A program made the translations under genes and the position numbers. This document shows, piece after piece, positions 1-11,133 of a DNA stretch of 64,000 nucleotides. The stretch lies in contig MU385778.1 in assembly GCA_022497155.1 (NCBI GenBank), positions 124,001 through 188,000 on the forward strand, written 5' to 3'. A model generated the notes under the pieces. The model was not told the origin of the DNA, ran no database searches, and saw nothing but the letters and a program-made list of their open reading frames with translations. This stretch comes from Whalleya microplaca (taxonomy: Eukaryota > Ascomycota > Sordariomycetes > Xylariales > Xylariaceae). Position 1 is the stretch's first letter. Every line of letters begins with the position of its first letter.

Positions 1-716
1 GAAGCTAGGAATCCCGGTTCACGGCCTCTTTGGTCTACCAAACTTTCGAAGGAAGAGTACATCATATACACATTGTGCCGTTCAACCGTAGGTGTGTGTA
101 TATGTAACGTATCTAGTCTTGTCGCGAAAGTGAGGATGCAGACAAAGTTCAGTTGGCAGTATCTGGCGTAGGCCATGGACGCGGGAGCCGTCGACGTTGC
201 CGGAAATTCGTCACTGTAGATCCGCGCAAAGTTCTTCAAGCGATCGAGTCGAGTTTTATCCTCTGGTGACAAGTCCGCAGGGTCGTCTGTTCTAGCCTCC
301 CAGAAGTCGGAGGCCTTGTCTATGCAAGCGCGGTATGTATGATACACTTGCAGTCCTCTTTGGAGCATTATGGGGAGGGCGGGCCTATCCAAGGACACGA
401 CATGGCGAATGTGGTGCCGGTAGTTAGGTTGGAGGTAGAGTGTATGAAGGAGGGGAATGACACGCCCGGGGTTTAAAATGATTATCCTGTGGTAGAGCAA
501 AGGCAAAGCATTTTGTGAAATTTTTCTTGACACCAGGCATAGGTCGAGTAACGTGTAATACGGATTCTCGCGAGGTGTTTTAGAGCCAGTTTTTAGGGCA
601 TTGGGGATAAACGGTGTGAAAATAATCTGAACGAGTTCGTTCGGAAGTGATGAAAGTTGAGGCATCGGTTTCTGATAGTTGACAAGGCGCCGAGGGTCAG
701 AATATAGATATGGCAT
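1..716 (-). CDS. F-box-like protein, 3' end cut by window edge
   Basis: An uninterrupted reading frame starts at the ATG at 716 and runs off the left edge, giving at least 238 residues. An in-frame TGA lies a short way upstream and 716 is the first ATG after it. Residues about 15-65 (LSSLPNELVQIIF followed by LLDLCLVSRKISQNALPLLY) have the leucine/proline pattern of a fungal F-box: LPxEL, then a helix with LxxVSRxxxxxALPLLY. What follows (RIIILNPGRVIPLLHTLYL) resembles the region after the F-box in many ascomycete F-box proteins. F-box proteins usually link substrates to an SCF ubiquitin ligase; the substrate here is unknown. No intron is needed over this stretch. The family is inferred from the motif pattern and the C-terminal half is missing, so repeats there cannot be assessed. 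Confidence 0.7.
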   Translation of the reverse strand, partial: MPYLYSDPRRLVNYQKPMPQLSSLPNELVQIIFTPFIPNALKTGSKTPRENPYYTLLDLCLVSRKISQNALPLLYHRIIILNPGRVIPLLHTLYLQPNYRHHIRHVVSLDRPALPIMLQRGLQVYHTYRACIDKASDFWEARTDDPADLSPEDKTRLDRLKNFARIYSDEFPATSTAPASMAYARYCQLNFVCILTFATRLDTLHIHTPTVERHNVYMMYSSFESLVDQRGREPGFLA

Positions 717-1492
717 GATGTGAGAAGGGAAGGGCTGGAAAGTTCCCAACAATAGGATGACTCAAGGTTCTTCAAGAGGTTGGTTGAGGATGGTAAATAT
801 GTGGTGTGGATGTGGATTGGAAAGGGTGAAGAAAGGATTCCCAGAAGTCTGATCGGGGACATATATGTAGGGAAAGTGTGAAGGGTACAATCAGAGATAA
901 AGGTCATACATACACCTCAGAAAGTGCACTAGAAATAAAGTTGAAGTTATGTATGTTCTTTTAAATAATAGAACTATCTTTTTAGGTTTAAAGTCCGTTA
1001 ACGCTTATTACTACAATGATAGCAACAGACCTTCTAGGTGTCGAAGCGGGCAGTAAATTCTTTGCTTAAAACTATATAAACAGAGACTTAATCAAAGTGG
1101 CAGTTGAAGAGTAGTCGAATGCCTCTATTAGAATCTTGAGCGATTCAATATGTACATTCTCGGCGACCAAGGTTATCAATACATATGCGTAAATGATCAT
1201 GAGGCTTGACGCAAAGACGTCTAGTTTATCTATCTTCTCTTTTCATAGGTTCTAATACTAATTTAGTATATATGATTTAAGATTTAAAGATAGCAGAAAC
1301 GTCGGATATAGATGAAGGTTATCACTTACTAAGTTGACCTAACGTCTTTAAGTTTACACAAAATCGCACTTCACCATTCCGCTTACGTCAGCATTTCCCC
1401 CAAAACACTACACCATCCCCGTCACACATTTCACACAGATCCTACTTCTGTAGAAACTCATACATCCCATCCTATAGTCTCGGAACTCAGCC
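717..1492. other. intergenic, divergent promoters
   Basis: AT-rich spacer between the minus-strand F-box-like gene and the plus-strand SnoaL-like gene, so both promoters must lie here. A C/CA-rich stretch at about 1375-1490, just before the ATG at 1493, looks like a fungal 5' leader. I see no gene or RNA in it. Confidence 0.5.
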
Positions 1493-1954
1493 ATGCCTCA
1501 TCATAAGCGTGCAGAGCTCCTTCAGGCCGCCACCGCTTTCTGCGACAGTTTTGCGCAGAAGAGACCGCCGGCGGAAATCTTCAGCCACTTCTCCACCTCT
1601 GAGGACATTCTCGCCTACGAACATGGTTTGCCAGAGCTTGCGCCGTTTTTAGGGCGCGAGTTTAAAGGTCAGGACGGGGTTCAGAAGTATTTCGAGATGA
1701 TATTCTCATGCTTAAGTTACGAGCGCATGCAATTCAGCAATTATGCCGTGGATGCAGTCGAGAACAAGGTCTCCGTCCGGGGCACTGCGACTTTCACCTG
1801 GACGGCTACCACTGAGAGCTGGGATGAAGTCTTTACTTATGTGCTTGCCTTCGACGAGCATCACAAGGTTACTCGATATGAAATCTGGGCTGATTCTGGC
1901 GCCGCTTACCTTGCGAGCAAGGGTGAGCTAAAGGAATTACGGAGCAAGCCTTGA
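1493..1954 (+). CDS. SnoaL/NTF2-like domain protein
   Basis: Single-exon gene of 153 residues, starting at ATG 1493 and ending TGA. The layout fits the cone-shaped SnoaL/NTF2-like fold: an N-terminal helix (RAELLQAATAFCDSFAQKR), a middle segment FLGREFKGQDGVQKYFEMIF, and alternating strands ending in VFTYVLAFDEHHKVTRYEIWADSG. Fungal members of this size are usually uncharacterised, and a few act as small isomerases or cyclases in secondary metabolism. No catalytic residue can be assigned from sequence alone. There is no signal peptide or membrane segment. It stands alone, with more than 1 kb of gene-free DNA downstream, so context gives no substrate. Confidence 0.8.
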   Translation: MPHHKRAELLQAATAFCDSFAQKRPPAEIFSHFSTSEDILAYEHGLPELAPFLGREFKGQDGVQKYFEMIFSCLSYERMQFSNYAVDAVENKVSVRGTATFTWTATTESWDEVFTYVLAFDEHHKVTRYEIWADSGAAYLASKGELKELRSKP

Positions 1955-3162
1955 GCGTCTACTCAGTTGAGAAACTCTCTTGGTTTGATGATTAGGTAGA
2001 CGGGATGAATGAGTGGTACCTTAGCAACTGGCATAGATACTGCATCGATTGAGGATATCTTTAAAGGCATGGCAAGTAGCCCGATGAGGTACAGTTGTAG
2101 CTATGGGACGAGTTAGGTTCGATGCTTAACAGTGCTATTGGTATCCGCGCTACTGTTAGTATTCAAACCTCACTTCACTTTAGTAGCCACTATTCCATAA
2201 CGGCAGACGGGTAGCTATCCGCACAGACACATTAATAAGTACCCCAGCGCACGAACCTAGCGGCACAGATCCGGGGCTATCCGAGCAGCCCGGACTATAC
2301 ATAATAAACCATGCCGCTTACATTGTTATCTACAGTCTCGTATACAAGTAATTTGTAGAGGCAAAACTCTAACTTTAAAGCATATAAAGTTGTATAGCGC
2401 AATTAAGTAAGAGATAAGACCTCAAACTTGTTTGTGTGAATTGTGTGACTACTTGCACCTGTTTAGTTGGCATATTAGAAGCTTGTATATGCATTTACAT
2501 CTGTTTATCGACCTGCTGTAGGTAGTTCACGTTGACACTGAGGATATTATTAGACTTACGGATTACAGACATACAAGTATCTATTTTCATCAGTCAAACT
2601 AGAAACACCTGGTATTCGAAGATCCTAATTTTGAAGGACCTTGCCAAATAGCCTTGTTGGCATCTATACCGGTACATATGTATTGAACAATGACCAGTCA
2701 GTTGAACTGAGTAATATTGAAGGAGGTAAGGCGACCATCAACTTGCCGTTGACACCCCACAACAAGTGAGTAGCCGTCTACATACAATTATGGTCCACGG
2801 TAGCGTGGGACAGTGAAGCTGATAGGGCAACCAAGCCTGGAGTAAGCCGGGGAACGAATAACCCTGCATTATTGATGTGTTCCATGCATCCATGTATGTA
2901 TGCATCCGACCGTTCCTAATAATAAGATCTTCTCTTTTTGATCATCGTTTCAATTGAAGATTTGCCTACAGGTACCTGCTACATATACTTAAGCAGAATC
3001 TTCAGCTTCAGCCATTGCTGAATTGACAATTGGCGTTTTGACTCATTTGTAGAAGCTGGTGTATTTCATCAACGTGAGGACGACGTAAACCACCACACAT
3101 CGAGTCCGTCAACCTGTATGAAGTGACCTGCCTAGGTTAAGCAGTTACACAAGCTATCCACC
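1955..3162. other. intergenic, AT-rich
   Basis: About 1.2 kb with no convincing reading frame. It is AT-rich and has a short direct-repeat patch of ATGCATC/ATGTATG at about 2882-2908. The last 150 bp should contain the promoter of the membrane protein gene. Confidence 0.4.
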
Positions 3163-4454
3163 ATGGTAAAGCCGTCCACACCTTCAAACAAACTGTACCT
3201 AACCTTACTAACGAACTCCCACAGGCATCCCCAGGAAGAACCGCGCTCATCGCGCTGCTGATAGGGCTCTCAGCATTCGGCTTCTACGCGACCATCATCC
3301 CGATGCTGTCGAACGGGATGGCGCCGATCATCAGCAGCCTAGCGGACGGCACGCTGGCCGCGCTCCCGGGCTCGCCCGCGCCCGTGCGGCGCACTTACAC
3401 GGGCGTCGCCGCCGTCGACCGCTACCTGCTGCTGCTGATCGGCTTTTTCTCGCCCATCGTCGACGGGAATCCGGGGTGGGCAACCACCGCCTACTTCGCG
3501 TGGGCGCTGGCGCAGTGCGGTGCCGGCTGGACGCTTCTCGTGCTCGAGGCGCGGCGCGCCGGCAACCGCGGGCGCGCCGTCGCCTGGATCGTCGCCGTCG
3601 GCGCGCTCGTCCAGAACCTGACCTGGACCGTCACCGCGCCGCTGTACCTGGCGCTGCACCTGGCGACGTCGCCGGTCGCGCGCCTGCGGAACGGCGACGG
3701 CGAAGCCGCGCGCCGGAGCCTGTTCGTGTACCTGTGGGACCTGGCCCTCCTGCCGCTGGCTATCACGCTCGGCTTCGGCGTCCCCGGCGTGGCGATGAGC
3801 TTGCCGAACCTCTTGCGCCAGTCCGCCGATACCCACTACGGCTGGGTCGCCTTCTGGCAGGCGTTCCCCGCGTGGACCGTCGGCCTGCTCGGCGGCCTGC
3901 ACTACGTCTGCTACTACGCGCTGGGCAGTCTGAGTCCGCAGGACGCGCGCGGACGGCCTGCGCCGCCGGGCCATGGGTTCTCGGTTGCTGTCGCGGGCGT
4001 GTACGAGTTCGTGCTGACGGCGTGCGCGAGCGCGCAGGTCCCGATTTTGGCGCTCGCGCTGTTGCCCGCGGCCCTACGGGAGAGCTTGAGCGCCGCGTTC
4101 CCGAGCTACGCAGCCCTGATCACACAGGTCTCGTTTAGGGACGTGTTCATCCCGTACCCGGCCTGGACGCCGCCGAGCGTGGATCCGACGGCCTACGGGC
4201 CCGGCGATCTGGCGCCCATCGCGCTCAACTTCCTGCAGTACGATGTGTATGTCGGGCACACGGCGCTGTCACTGTGGTCTGCGTATCTGCATGTGACCAC
4301 GGCCAAGAACCCGAGTTTACTGAAGACGCTGCGTGTGGCTGGCTTTTGGTTCCTGGTCGGCGGGCCCGGTGCTGCTGCCGCGGCGCTGCTTTGGGACCGC
4401 GACGAGGTTGTCAAGGAGGGCGAGAAGCCGACGGTGGAGGCGAAGACGAAATAA
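3163..4454 (+). CDS. multi-pass membrane protein, two exons (first exon = ATG only)
   Basis: Best model: ATG 3163-3165 in the strong context CCACCATGG, an intron at 3166-3224 (donor GTAAAG, branch TTACTAAC, acceptor CACAG), then exon 2 at 3225-4454, giving 410 residues. Without splicing the first in-frame ATG is 3303, which would drop a strongly hydrophobic N-terminal segment (residues about 8-28, ALIALLIGLSAFGFYATII) that looks like the first membrane helix. About seven or eight hydrophobic helices follow, for example RYLLLLIGFF, AYFAWALAQCGAGWTLLVL, LALLPLAITLGFGVPGVAM and ILALALLPAAL. The C-terminus is short and charged. Third codon positions are very GC-rich compared with the flanks. I do not recognise a characterised family; similar proteins are seen in Pezizomycotina, sometimes near biosynthetic genes. 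Function unknown. Confidence 0.8.
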
Positions 4455-4755
4455 ATGGACGGAATATAACGTGAACTGTCTGTTGTTTTATCCGAGACGA
4501 GCTGTATGGTTGATGTATTTGTAGGGCATGAGGAGCTTAAGCTCTAGAGGGATAGGGCTAGCTGGGCAATGTGTACGGGACACATAAAATAGCCTGAAAG
4601 CCGGATGGTATAGGTTTCGGCATGAAAAGGGAGTGATTGAAGCGAGCACGAAAGAATATGTAGATTGCACTGGAATGTATCAAAATGGACATACGCATAG
4701 ACATGGACATAGCATGATTCTATTGGTATCTTATTTGACCCCTATCCCTAACCAC

Positions 4756-6593
4756 CTATCCACAAACAAGCTCCTCACTCGTAAGACCCTGAGCCTTTGT
4801 GTCCATAGCCGGCTCCTTGATACTTTCTATCCCGTCTGCTTTCGGGAGCTCATCTTCTACCTTAGCGGGCTTACCGTTACTAGACTCCTTCTCATTCGCT
4901 TCCACTATTGGACCATTGTTTGCAGCCTCCGCGGCCTGTTTCTTCCTGTCTTTCTTGCTGAGGGTTATACTGCCATTAGCCAGGGCCTCCTTGGGCAGAG
5001 GCCGCACGATCGGCTGCACGATCCACCACGGGCGCTTGCATGCCTTCACCGCCGCCACAGAGCTTTCGGGATCGATGTAGTCCGGATCCTCTGTGTTTTC
5101 CGCACCACCAGGTGCTTCCGCAGGAGGCTCCGGCTCGGGTTCCTCCACGCTCTTGCCGTCTGTCTTCTCGTACTCGACCAAGCCCTCCGCCACCCGCCGC
5201 TCCACCATTTCAAGCACCTTCTCAATGGCGGGGACATCGCCTGCCACGGACCGTGCGAGGGCATCCCGGATATCCGTGTGTTTCGCCCCGAGATGGCGCA
5301 GCAGGTTGAACAGGTGAGGTCGCATGGCGACGAGGTTCGGCGACGTGGCCTTCTCCAGCCTGGCGCCGCCGCCATCCTTCTTGCGCTTCTTGCGCGCGGG
5401 GCCGTCCTCCTCCCGTTCTTGTTCTTCTTCCCTCCCCTCTTGCTGGACACCACCACTACTTCTCCCCGCACCGTCAGCATGTATCCAGCTCTCGTCGTCG
5501 CCGACGACGAACAGCGGCCGCCGCGCCGGCGGCGCCTGCCGCAGCACGTGCTCATGTATGATATCCATGTACCGCCGGAACACGGCGTCGACGCGGTACC
5601 CGCCCCTGCCGTCGCGGCCGCCGCGCCAGTACTCGCGGCCCTCGTGCCCGGGTGGCGGTGGGCGTGCGAAGATGGCCGGGTCGCTCAGGTTGCCCTCGGC
5701 GCTCATGACGGCGTCGGCGCCGGTGGCGGCGAGGCAGCGCTCGAGGTCGGCGTGGCGGAGGACGTTGCCGTTGGCGAAGATGACGGTGTCGCGGGGGAGG
5801 TTGTCCCTCAGATACCGCACGTACGTCCAGTCGGCGACGCCGGTCAGGTGGGCCTTCTGCTCGCGCCGCCGCCCGTGGACGGTGAGGATGCTGGCGCCGG
5901 CGGCCAGCACGGTGCGCGCGTACGCCAGCGTCGCCTCCTTCGTCTCCAGGATCCGGATCTTCGCCGTCACTGGTATGGGCAGTTGTTCGTGCAGCGTGTG
6001 GATCAGCTCGTACACGAGCGTCTGGTCCTCCTGCAGGAAGGCCCCGTAGTGCCCCCGCCGCGCTATGCCCTGCGGACAGCCTAGGTTCAGGTCGATGGCG
6101 TCGCAGTACGGCGCCGCGAGGCGCGCTGCGCTGAGCAGGTGCTCGGGGTCGTTGGCGCAGAATTGGACGAAGAGGGGACGGTCGAAGGCCGGGTTGCCAT
6201 CGAGGAACGGTATCGGCTGCGCGGGCTGTTCTGGATTCGAATCTGGATCCGGCTTGTCCGCACTGGAAGTTGTAGGGTCTGGCTTTGTCGCCTCGAAGTG
6301 CGTATCTCTATACTTGGGTGTGTCTTTGAACAACCGGGCGTGGAACATGGGCGTATAAGCTAGGAGTTTGGCATTCTCGGCCGGCGTGAGGAACGATCGT
6401 GTGAGCATGCGCCAGGCCTGTGAAGACGGACCAAGTCAGCATTGTGCCCTTTTGTGTAAACAAGACTTTGCTAGAGAAGACATACGAACTCGGACTGGTC
6501 GACCATAGGCGCAAGTACATACTTGGGGCTTCCTAAACTCTCGTAGAAAGCCCGGCCATGTAGCTTGGCCTTGGGCGCTGTGCTTGAAGCCAT
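4756..6593 (-). CDS. DUS1: tRNA-dihydrouridine synthase 1 (Dus1)
   Basis: Two exons: 6593-6486 and 6417-4756, joined across a 68-bp intron (GTATGT donor, TCACAG acceptor), giving 589 residues. The join restores APMVDQSEF-AWRML, the conserved N-terminus of the FMN-dependent TIM barrel. Family landmarks follow: AYTPMFHARLF, FVQFCANDPEHLL, DLNLGCPQGIARRGHYGAFL with the catalytic cysteine at about residue 150, VTAKIRI, LTVHGRRREQK, FANGN and ADAVMSAEGNL. The enzyme reduces U16/U17 in the D-loop of cytosolic tRNA. At about 590 residues it is longer than yeast Dus1 (about 420): a charged Glu/Lys-rich insert interrupts the C-terminal helical region (EEEQEREEDGPARKKRKK), and the tail is low-complexity. 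An in-frame upstream ATG at 6665 would add 24 residues, some basic, possibly a mitochondrial presequence. Confidence 0.93.
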
Positions 6594-8438
6594 CGCGGCG
6601 ACTTTGCTATGTAGAAACCGCCAACTAAAGCCGGGAGCTTTCAATAGCATATGGAATCTCTTCAAAACAACTAATATAAAGACCGCGACTGTTCTGGCGC
6701 TTCACCGCACAAGGAAGGCCATCAATTAACTATACTATATGAATATTGCGACGATTTGTTCTATGAAGTATGTACATATGAAAATTTTGGTGGGGCTTGG
6801 TCCAGAAGATAACCTTGTATATCCGATAACAGCATATCGATAAGTATGCGTCTACTACTCACTCACACAGCTGCATAGCTGCATAGTAAACATATCGAGC
6901 AGACCGCATACTATTTTAAGATTATCAAAACAGCAAAGACAAGACATATCAATTTCATGTATAGATCTATATGACATCACATCCTAAATATTATACAATA
7001 CAACTCTTTCGAATGAGAGAACATGGTATATTGAAAATGACCCCTATTTCAGCCTTGCATGAGATCCCCTGGGGCTGAGAATTCGTATCTCACCCAGGAC
7101 CCCTGGTGGCTTAACGGATTATCTTATTGTTGCATGGAGGCGCCTATGACCCTGGCATCGAATGTCAGCGCCGCTGCGCCTCACTTACCTATTAGTATGT
7201 ACATGTACCCTCTACCTGCTCGTATTGGGCACTCTGGGGTACCGGTACGGAAAACTCGACGATCGCACTTGGGTACTTGGGGGTAATGTATTGTACAGTG
7301 CAACCTCTTGGCAAAGCCCACACCGACCGTCGAGCTTGACTGATTTCTAACCTAGGTTGTCAGGTACGGTGGTAGTGCTAAGGCTGTTTAGGTCGGAATA
7401 TTGCCAGTAAATCAAGGTTCGACGGATGATATTCCAAGTATCAGGTTGCTCTGGCAGAGAGCGCCATGCTGCCATGTCAGACAAGACTGAGTCAAATTCA
7501 AATCTGCTGTGACAGTGTGTGGCCGAATCTGATGATGCCAGTAAAAAAAGCTATTAACTGCTGTATGCTATTATTTCACTCGTCCTTCCGGGAAATATTG
7601 CTAAAATCTTCGCTAAAAGTACATTTCCTTTCCCCCGTCCCAAGCTCCGTCATGGTTTGTGTGAGGTGATGGATGTGGTAAGACAAAATGGCTAATCCCC
7701 TCTCCTCTCTCGCTCAGGCGTCATTTGGCACTCATGTCCTTTTTATCTAGAAAATAGGATGGCGTGTCATCCATAGATACATACATCTGGGGGGGGGCTT
7801 GCGTCCAAAACTTGGTCTTCCTCCGTTTGCGTGGAGACCGAGGTGGAGTTAGATAGGCAAGAGATGATGCTGCCGTTGGCAAGCCAGTCGAGGGTTAGGA
7901 ATGGCTGTCCTGACCAATCGGTCCTTCATCTTCATGGTGCACCAGCCCCCAAGTACTGTGGGAATTTCTTGGACACGGGGCGGGTGTGCCAGCGGTAAAG
8001 AGTAATCGACTATCTCCGCATTTGACTTGTCCTCCCTCCTTTAGCATCTGAACTGCCCACCGTTGTTTTGCAAGTTTATTACACAGTATGTCCCTATAAG
8101 GACTGTTGCAAACCGCCATCCTTTAGGGTGCATGTGCGCCTTGTTCTAGTCTCAAGGTTGGTACCGCAAACATGTTTGGATGAAATACACATAGGAGAGC
8201 CATCGAGTTTTTCATCCCACCGCCATTGGAAATTATAGCAACGACCAAGTTTTTTTTGTGCTAAAAAAAAAGCAGAATAATCGTAAATTTCGAGAACGCC
8301 GTGACACCATACTATGCTGACCGTGTGCAACGCCATTGGACTCTCAGGAGTGTCAAATACATGATCGCCGGTTTATGGCCTTTAATCGAGAATGGAACCA
8401 AGCTTGTTCAGATTTCGTGGGTAAGCCGCTTGTCATCA
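6594..8438. other. intergenic between DUS1 and Bni4-like gene
   Basis: About 1.8 kb. The proximal part should be the DUS1 promoter; the distal part, next to 8438, is the 3' region of the Bni4-like gene. It holds short homopolymer runs (G8-9 at about 7791, A9 near 8264) and no supported gene. Confidence 0.4.
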
Positions 8439-11133
8439 TTAGAAAAAGTGCGTATAAACCTTGGACGTTTCGTGGACTTCCATTTCCTGAGGCCTGAGTG
8501 TCAGCACATGATCTATAGTGGGACCAACTAGGTTGTTATCCAACTCACCATCTTGAAACTGTTCAACTCTTCTTTAATTTGCTGCGCCAGCATTGGGGTT
8601 AGACGGTTGCAAGTTGCAATCTCCCCACGACGATCATACTCGGCACTTGGCCATGTGTCGTAGAATACGATCCGCGGACTGAAGGTAGCGTTACGTTTGC
8701 TCATGCCACCTTGAGGCGTTGTCGGGGCACTCTTGGTGTCTTGGCGAAGGCGTAGTGCCGACATGAAGTAGTCTTCGTTGCCGATAGTGATAGACTCGTT
8801 TCGCTTGTGACCTTGGACATCGTCGTTGGGCGTGCTGGGAGCGCTCGAGTTGGGAGAGTCGGTGACGTTCGGAATCATTGGTAGTTCAAAAGTGGGCCCA
8901 CCTCGAGTTGACGGACTCGGGGAATTGCTGCGAGCTGGAATTATGTCAGTAGTGAAGACTAGCAGAAACTAAATATCAGACTTACTTTTCAGAATGCCCT
9001 TCCGAATTGTTGCGAGGACCTCTGCTCTCTCTTTCTCGCCCCCAACGATGCTCTTCCTCGCGCCAGAGTTGTCGGTGCCAGAGCTACCCAAGCGGTCAGG
9101 CTCTCCGGTCTTTGTAGCGTCCATCGAATTCCTTTCCAAATGAGGGAAACCGGTGCCGCCGGCTTGCTGGCTGTTGACGTTGGCATTGACATTAACCCTC
9201 TCTCGCTCAGCTTCAACAGTGACCATCGACACAGCGGCTTGGGAAGCTTCGGGTATGGTTGACTCCTCGGGAGGCACCCCGATGACAGATTTAGGCCGGA
9301 ACAATCCGACTAGCGATCGTCCACCTTTCTTCACCCCACGTCCCATCTTACGGAGCATGATTGATGCAGACGATGCGGTCGACGATACTGATAAGTTATC
9401 AGTTGACCCCGAGAAGAGCTTGGTGCCCGAATAGATGCTGCTGCCGATACCACCCTCCTCCTGCTTCTGAGCGATGCGAGCCTGCTCTTCCTCATAGAGG
9501 TCTTCGGACCTAGGATCCTTGTGTAGCCTTGAAGCCTCATTCTGGCGTGTTGTCTCCATGGTATCAGTAGTGGTAATATCTTGACCGGTAACCTTCTTAA
9601 GTTCGGCGGCACTTCCAAAGGAGAAGGCACGTCGTAGTCTCGACGTCTTGTTCTTCGACTTGCCTCCCTTCTCGTTAATAGCGGCGAGCTGTTTGGCGGC
9701 AGGACTTTCGGCATTGGCAGTATGGGATGTAGTAGTTGGTGCTTTGGGCGAAGAGGACACCGGCGCGTTCGAGACTCCGGCCGAGTCCCCCGACGAAGAT
9801 CCGGCATCCATAGTTACCGGCTTCGACAAGGGAGATGGACTGAGAACTCGTTTGCCGACATCAGTCGACGAGCCCCGGGGCGGTATGTTGACCGACCGAG
9901 ACTGATCTTGACTAGACGTTTTTTCTGCAGTGGACGAGGTCGAAGCGGGGCTTGCTGTGGGGGCAGATGCATTGGAATTTCGATTGGCAGACTGGTAGAA
10001 TGGTTAGTCAGTATATCAATGAGGCCAATAATGCCTGACCGCCTCGTGATTGGGCGATCTACCGGGAATCGGATTGAAACGAGAATACTCACCGAAGACG
10101 GCCGAGAATTGCTGCTTCGGCTCGAGACGAGACTTTCAGAACTGCCATTCCTGGCATGCATTGCATTTTTCTCCACACTTAAGTTCGCAGAAGAAACAGG
10201 GACAACACGTGCTACGATTTTCTGATCTTTTTCAGCGTTCCCCTGCTTCCTTCTCGAGGCGGCCAGTGCTTCCAAACGGAACGATTCTTCCGCATGCTTG
10301 AAGTCCTGCGGGGTCAGGGGGTTGGGATAATCGGTAGAATTGATCGAGTGAATACTGCGCCGCCGATACCTTTTGGCCTCTTCCTCAGTGGGATGTCGAT
10401 GCAAGTGCATGTCATCCACCGCTCCGCCACCGTAGGCGCTGTGTGGTCTATTGACAATAACGGGCGGAGTTCTGGCAACTGCTACTTTCCGGTCTGGCAA
10501 CACCCGTGGATTATAAAGATGGGCGACATTGGCCATGCCAGAGCCAGATGGGGTGGCCGAACCCTGTTGTTGTGACGACTGGATAACAGTCGGCGCCGAA
10601 TCTGTAAACCTTGGAGACGGTCGTCGATATCGCTCAGGGGATGACTTAGCAGCGGCCACCTGTGCGAAGGTTGGCTGGTTGGTCGTACCGTTCAGAGGTA
10701 CGAGTGGAGGTCGAGATGTCTCGACAGGAATTCCAGGCGTCATGTTTTGCTGTGTACTATTACCCGAGGCATTTGCGGGATAGCGAGCACGCGCTGCAGC
10801 ATTAGGATCCATCATCTGCATAGGCACGTTGGAAGATGATGAACCCCGATATGCCGCCCCCTGCTGCTGCCATTGGCCGCCGTTAGCAAGATTTGGCGTG
10901 GCCGTGAAGGCATATGGTTGAACAGGGGCTGTCGTGTTGCCTCGGTAGACAGTCTGTCCCCCAACACTGCCTTGCAGGCTGTGATATGTATTTCTTTGTG
11001 TGTTCGCCATGTATGATTGATTAGGCGGGGCTTGCGATGGCCCGGACATGATTCCTGAGGCTGGATTGGGCACGGTTTGAAGCAGCGTCACAGTTCCGGA
11101 TTGTTGAGGGTAGGTCTGAACCAATGCAGCCAT
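8439..11133 (-). CDS. Bni4-like protein with C-terminal PP1-docking module
   Basis: Four exons: 11133-10093, 9991-8986, 8934-8549 and 8486-8439. Introns of 99, 51, 62 and clean GT-AG borders keep the frame and give 826 residues. Most of the protein is disordered and Ser/Pro/Gln-rich, with a basic patch (RRAFSFGSAAELKK) and a Gly/Lys segment (KMGRGVKKGGRSLVGLF). The last 80 residues are different: KRNATFSPRIVFYDTWP, then EYDRRGEIATCNRLTPMLAQ, then IKEELNSFKM and a terminal YTHFF. From memory this matches the C-terminus of yeast Bni4, which docks the PP1 phosphatase Glc7 (RIVF fits the RVxF rule) and tethers chitin synthase III at the septin neck. The very short last exon (16 codons) supplies MEVHETSKVYTHFF. 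Likely role: septum or cell-wall polarity. First Met taken at 11133; a TTG lies upstream in frame. Confidence 0.82.

Noticed and set aside
593..907. 104-codon minus-strand frame near the left edge
   Set aside because: It is in a different frame from the longer F-box-like frame at 1-716, which shows conserved protein pattern.
3339..3974. Long minus-strand frame opposite the membrane protein gene
   Set aside because: Mirror frame of a GC-rich coding region; no hydrophobic or domain pattern, Arg/Gln-rich as expected for a shadow.
4633..6084. 483-codon plus-strand frame over DUS1
   Set aside because: Antisense to a clear Dus1 gene with all active-site motifs; the frame has no domain content.
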